This document shows, one piece after another, positions 21,569 to 23,434 of a stretch of 23,434 bases of DNA. The notes under the pieces were generated by a model. The model saw nothing but the letters and a program-made list of their open reading frames with translations. It had not been told where the DNA came from and searched no databases. Location: positions 1 through 23,434 of the forward strand of contig JAGHVP010000243.1 in the NCBI GenBank assembly GCA_018064305.1, read 5' to 3'. How positions within the stretch are numbered: position 1 is the stretch's first letter; the number at the start of each line of letters is the position of its first letter. Origin of the DNA: Candidatus Equibacterium intestinale (GTDB lineage: Bacteria > Bacteroidota > Bacteroidia > Bacteroidales > UBA932). The position numbers and the translations under genes were made by a program.

Positions 21569-23434
21569 ATGACCAAATACTTATTTCAGGATGCCCTCAA
21601 CGCCTCAAAGGAATATTTTGAAGGTGATGAACTGGCAGCTTCGGTATGGATCAACAAGTACGCGTTGAAAGACTCTGAAGGAAATCTTTTCGAGAAGAGT
21701 CCTGCAGACATGCACTGGCGTCTTGCGTCTGAATTCGCACGCATAGAGCAGAAATACGCCAACCCCATGACCAAGGAGGAGATATTCGACCTTCTTGACA
21801 AATTCAAATATGTCATCCCCCAGGGCGGCCCTATGTCAGGCATAGGCAACGACGCACAGGTGTCTTCGCTTTCCAACTGCTTTGTAATCGGTAACGACCA
21901 CCCTGCAGATTCATATGGTGGAATCATGATGATAGATGAGGAGCAGGTACAGATCATGAAGCGTCGCGGAGGTGTAGGCCATGACCTCTCGCACATCCGT
22001 CCTGCCGGCAGCAGCGTGCTCAACAGCGCCCTCACTTCCACAGGCGTGGTGCCTTTCATGCAGCGTTACTCAAACTCGACCCGCGAAGTGGCACAGGACG
22101 GCCGCCGCGGTGCATTGATGCTCAGCATCTCTATCAAGCATCCCGACTCTGAGGCATTCATCGATGCCAAGATGGAGCAGGGCAAGGTTACAGGAGCCAA
22201 TGTCTCAGTGAAGGTAGACGATGAATTCATGCGCGCCGCACTTTCAGGACAGAAATATATCCAGCAGTATCCCGTTTACGCACAGAAGGCCAAAGTCACG
22301 AAAGAGATAGACGCCTCTACATTGTGGCGCAAGATCATCCACAACGCGTGGAAGTCGGCAGAGCCCGGTGTCCTCTTCTGGGATACAATCCTCCGCGAAT
22401 CAGTGGCAGCCTGCTATGCCGACCAGGGCTACCGCACAGTCAGCACCAACCCCTGCGGTGAGATTCCTCTCTGCCCCTACGATTCATGCCGCCTGATTGC
22501 CATCAACCTCTATTCATACGTTGTGAACCCCTTCACACCCGAGGCATACTTCGACTTCGACCTCTTCAAGGTACATGTGCGCAAGGCAATGCGCCTGATG
22601 GACGACCTGATTGACCTTGAGATGGAAAAGATTGCTGCCATCCTCAAGAAGATCGAGAGCGACCCCGAGGACGAAGATATCAAGCGTACCGAACACGACC
22701 TCTGGCTCAAAGTCCAGAAGAAATCCCTGGGCGGCCGCCGTACAGGCCTCGGCATCACTGCAGAAGGTGACATGCTGGCAGGTCTGGGACTTCAGTACGG
22801 TTCTGCAGAGGCAATCGAGTTTGCAGTTAACGTGCAGAAGACTCTTGCAGTGGAGGCATACCGCTCATCAGTGGAGATGGCCGGCGAACGTGGTCCGTTC
22901 CCCATCTACAACGCAGAGAAAGAGCGCAGCAACCCCATGATCCTCCGCATCAAAGCTCAGGATCCCGAGCTTTACGAGCAGATGGTGAAGGTTGGCCGCC
23001 GCAATGTGTCTATGCTTACAATCGCCCCCACAGGCTCTGTAAGCCTCATGACACAGACCACTTCAGGCATCGAGCCTGTCTTCCGCCCTTACTACAAGCG
23101 TCGTAAGAAAGTCAACCCCAACGACAAGAATGTCAATATCACATACAAGGATGATGTAGGCGACTGCTTCGAGGAGTTCTACGTATTCCATCATCATTTC
23201 CTCACCTGGGCTGCAACTCAGGGCATCACAAAAGAGGAGATCTATAAGATGACCGACGACCAGATAGACGCACTGGCTGCCCGCTCACCGTATCACAACG
23301 CTTCTGCAGCCGATGTGGACTGGGTCGCAAAGGTCCGCATGCAGGGTGAGATGCAGAAATGGGTAGACCACTCTATCAGCGTCACAGTAAACCTCCCCGA
23401 GGATATCAGCAAGGAGACAGTGGCAGAAGTATAC
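21569..23434 (+). CDS. nrdJ: Adenosylcobalamin-dependent ribonucleotide reductase, class II (3' end beyond the window)
   Basis: Reduces ribonucleotides to deoxyribonucleotides using an AdoCbl-derived radical, without oxygen or a small subunit. The first 622 codons are in the window and the frame is open to its edge, so the C-terminal redox tail is missing. Key residues: Cys104 in LSNCFVIG and Cys307 in DSCRLIAINL form the expected redox pair. Cys296 and Glu298 in NPCGEIPL are the thiyl-radical cysteine and its acid; the 11-residue spacing to Cys307 fits NrdJ. GGVGHDLSHIRP, GLGITAEGDMLAGLG and APTGSVSLM are substrate-site blocks. No ATP-cone precedes the catalytic domain. The start at ATG 21569 gives the expected short N terminus. 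The leader is structured. Confidence 0.94.
   Translation, partial: MTKYLFQDALNASKEYFEGDELAASVWINKYALKDSEGNLFEKSPADMHWRLASEFARIEQKYANPMTKEEIFDLLDKFKYVIPQGGPMSGIGNDAQVSSLSNCFVIGNDHPADSYGGIMMIDEEQVQIMKRRGGVGHDLSHIRPAGSSVLNSALTSTGVVPFMQRYSNSTREVAQDGRRGALMLSISIKHPDSEAFIDAKMEQGKVTGANVSVKVDDEFMRAALSGQKYIQQYPVYAQKAKVTKEIDASTLWRKIIHNAWKSAEPGVLFWDTILRESVAACYADQGYRTVSTNPCGEIPLCPYDSCRLIAINLYSYVVNPFTPEAYFDFDLFKVHVRKAMRLMDDLIDLEMEKIAAILKKIESDPEDEDIKRTEHDLWLKVQKKSLGGRRTGLGITAEGDMLAGLGLQYGSAEAIEFAVNVQKTLAVEAYRSSVEMAGERGPFPIYNAEKERSNPMILRIKAQDPELYEQMVKVGRRNVSMLTIAPTGSVSLMTQTTSGIEPVFRPYYKRRKKVNPNDKNVNITYKDDVGDCFEEFYVFHHHFLTWAATQGITKEEIYKMTDDQIDALAARSPYHNASAADVDWVAKVRMQGEMQKWVDHSISVTVNLPEDISKETVAEVY

Overview
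The window looks like a chromosomal segment of a moderately GC-rich member of the Bacteroidales (Bacteroidota). This rests on three things. Promoters repeatedly follow the Bacteroidota pattern: a TTG-type -33 element, 19-21 bp, then TAnnTTTG. Shine-Dalgarno sequences are mostly absent. The proteins resemble gut Bacteroidales families, such as a SUMF1-type lipoprotein, a short GH78-like enzyme and an AdoCbl-dependent ribonucleotide reductase. I cannot assign a genus.

Layout. Positions 1-928 hold no convincing gene but are rich in repeats: a 68-bp tandem repeat, a rod-like inverted repeat (354-471), a further hairpin and a solo REP palindrome. A small AT-rich membrane protein follows (929-1294), then about 300 bp of hairpins. 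At 1604-6101 lies a compact metX-thrA-asd operon for aspartate-family amino acids. A secreted GH78-like protein starts 2 nt after asd, and a SUMF1-like lipoprotein follows it. At 8678-9775 a REP-associated tyrosine transposase (RAYT) is bracketed by two copies of the palindrome seen alone at 727-759. Beyond it are a 42-bp tandem repeat, an intrinsic terminator and tRNA-Gln on the minus strand, tadA on the minus strand, and a divergent groES-groEL operon.

The second half carries two surface lipoproteins, an Ig-like/protein-tyrosine-phosphatase-fold protein and an alpha/beta hydrolase, followed by an L-lactate permease. On the minus strand come an Xaa-Pro aminopeptidase gene and a secreted propeller-like protein. 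The window ends inside nrdJ, whose leader contains mutually exclusive hairpins.

How it fits together. MetX, ThrA and Asd together cover the steps from aspartate to O-acetylhomoserine. Most of the rest is housekeeping (GroESL, TadA, NrdJ) or cell-envelope and nutrient handling. The least ordinary parts are the REP/RAYT system with a dispersed copy 8 kb away, the structured non-coding DNA of the first 760 bp, the inverted repeat between the tadA and groES promoters, and the nrdJ leader. Two open frames extended upstream to TTG codons overlap clear promoters (8756 and 12672), so I placed their starts at 8804 and 12726.
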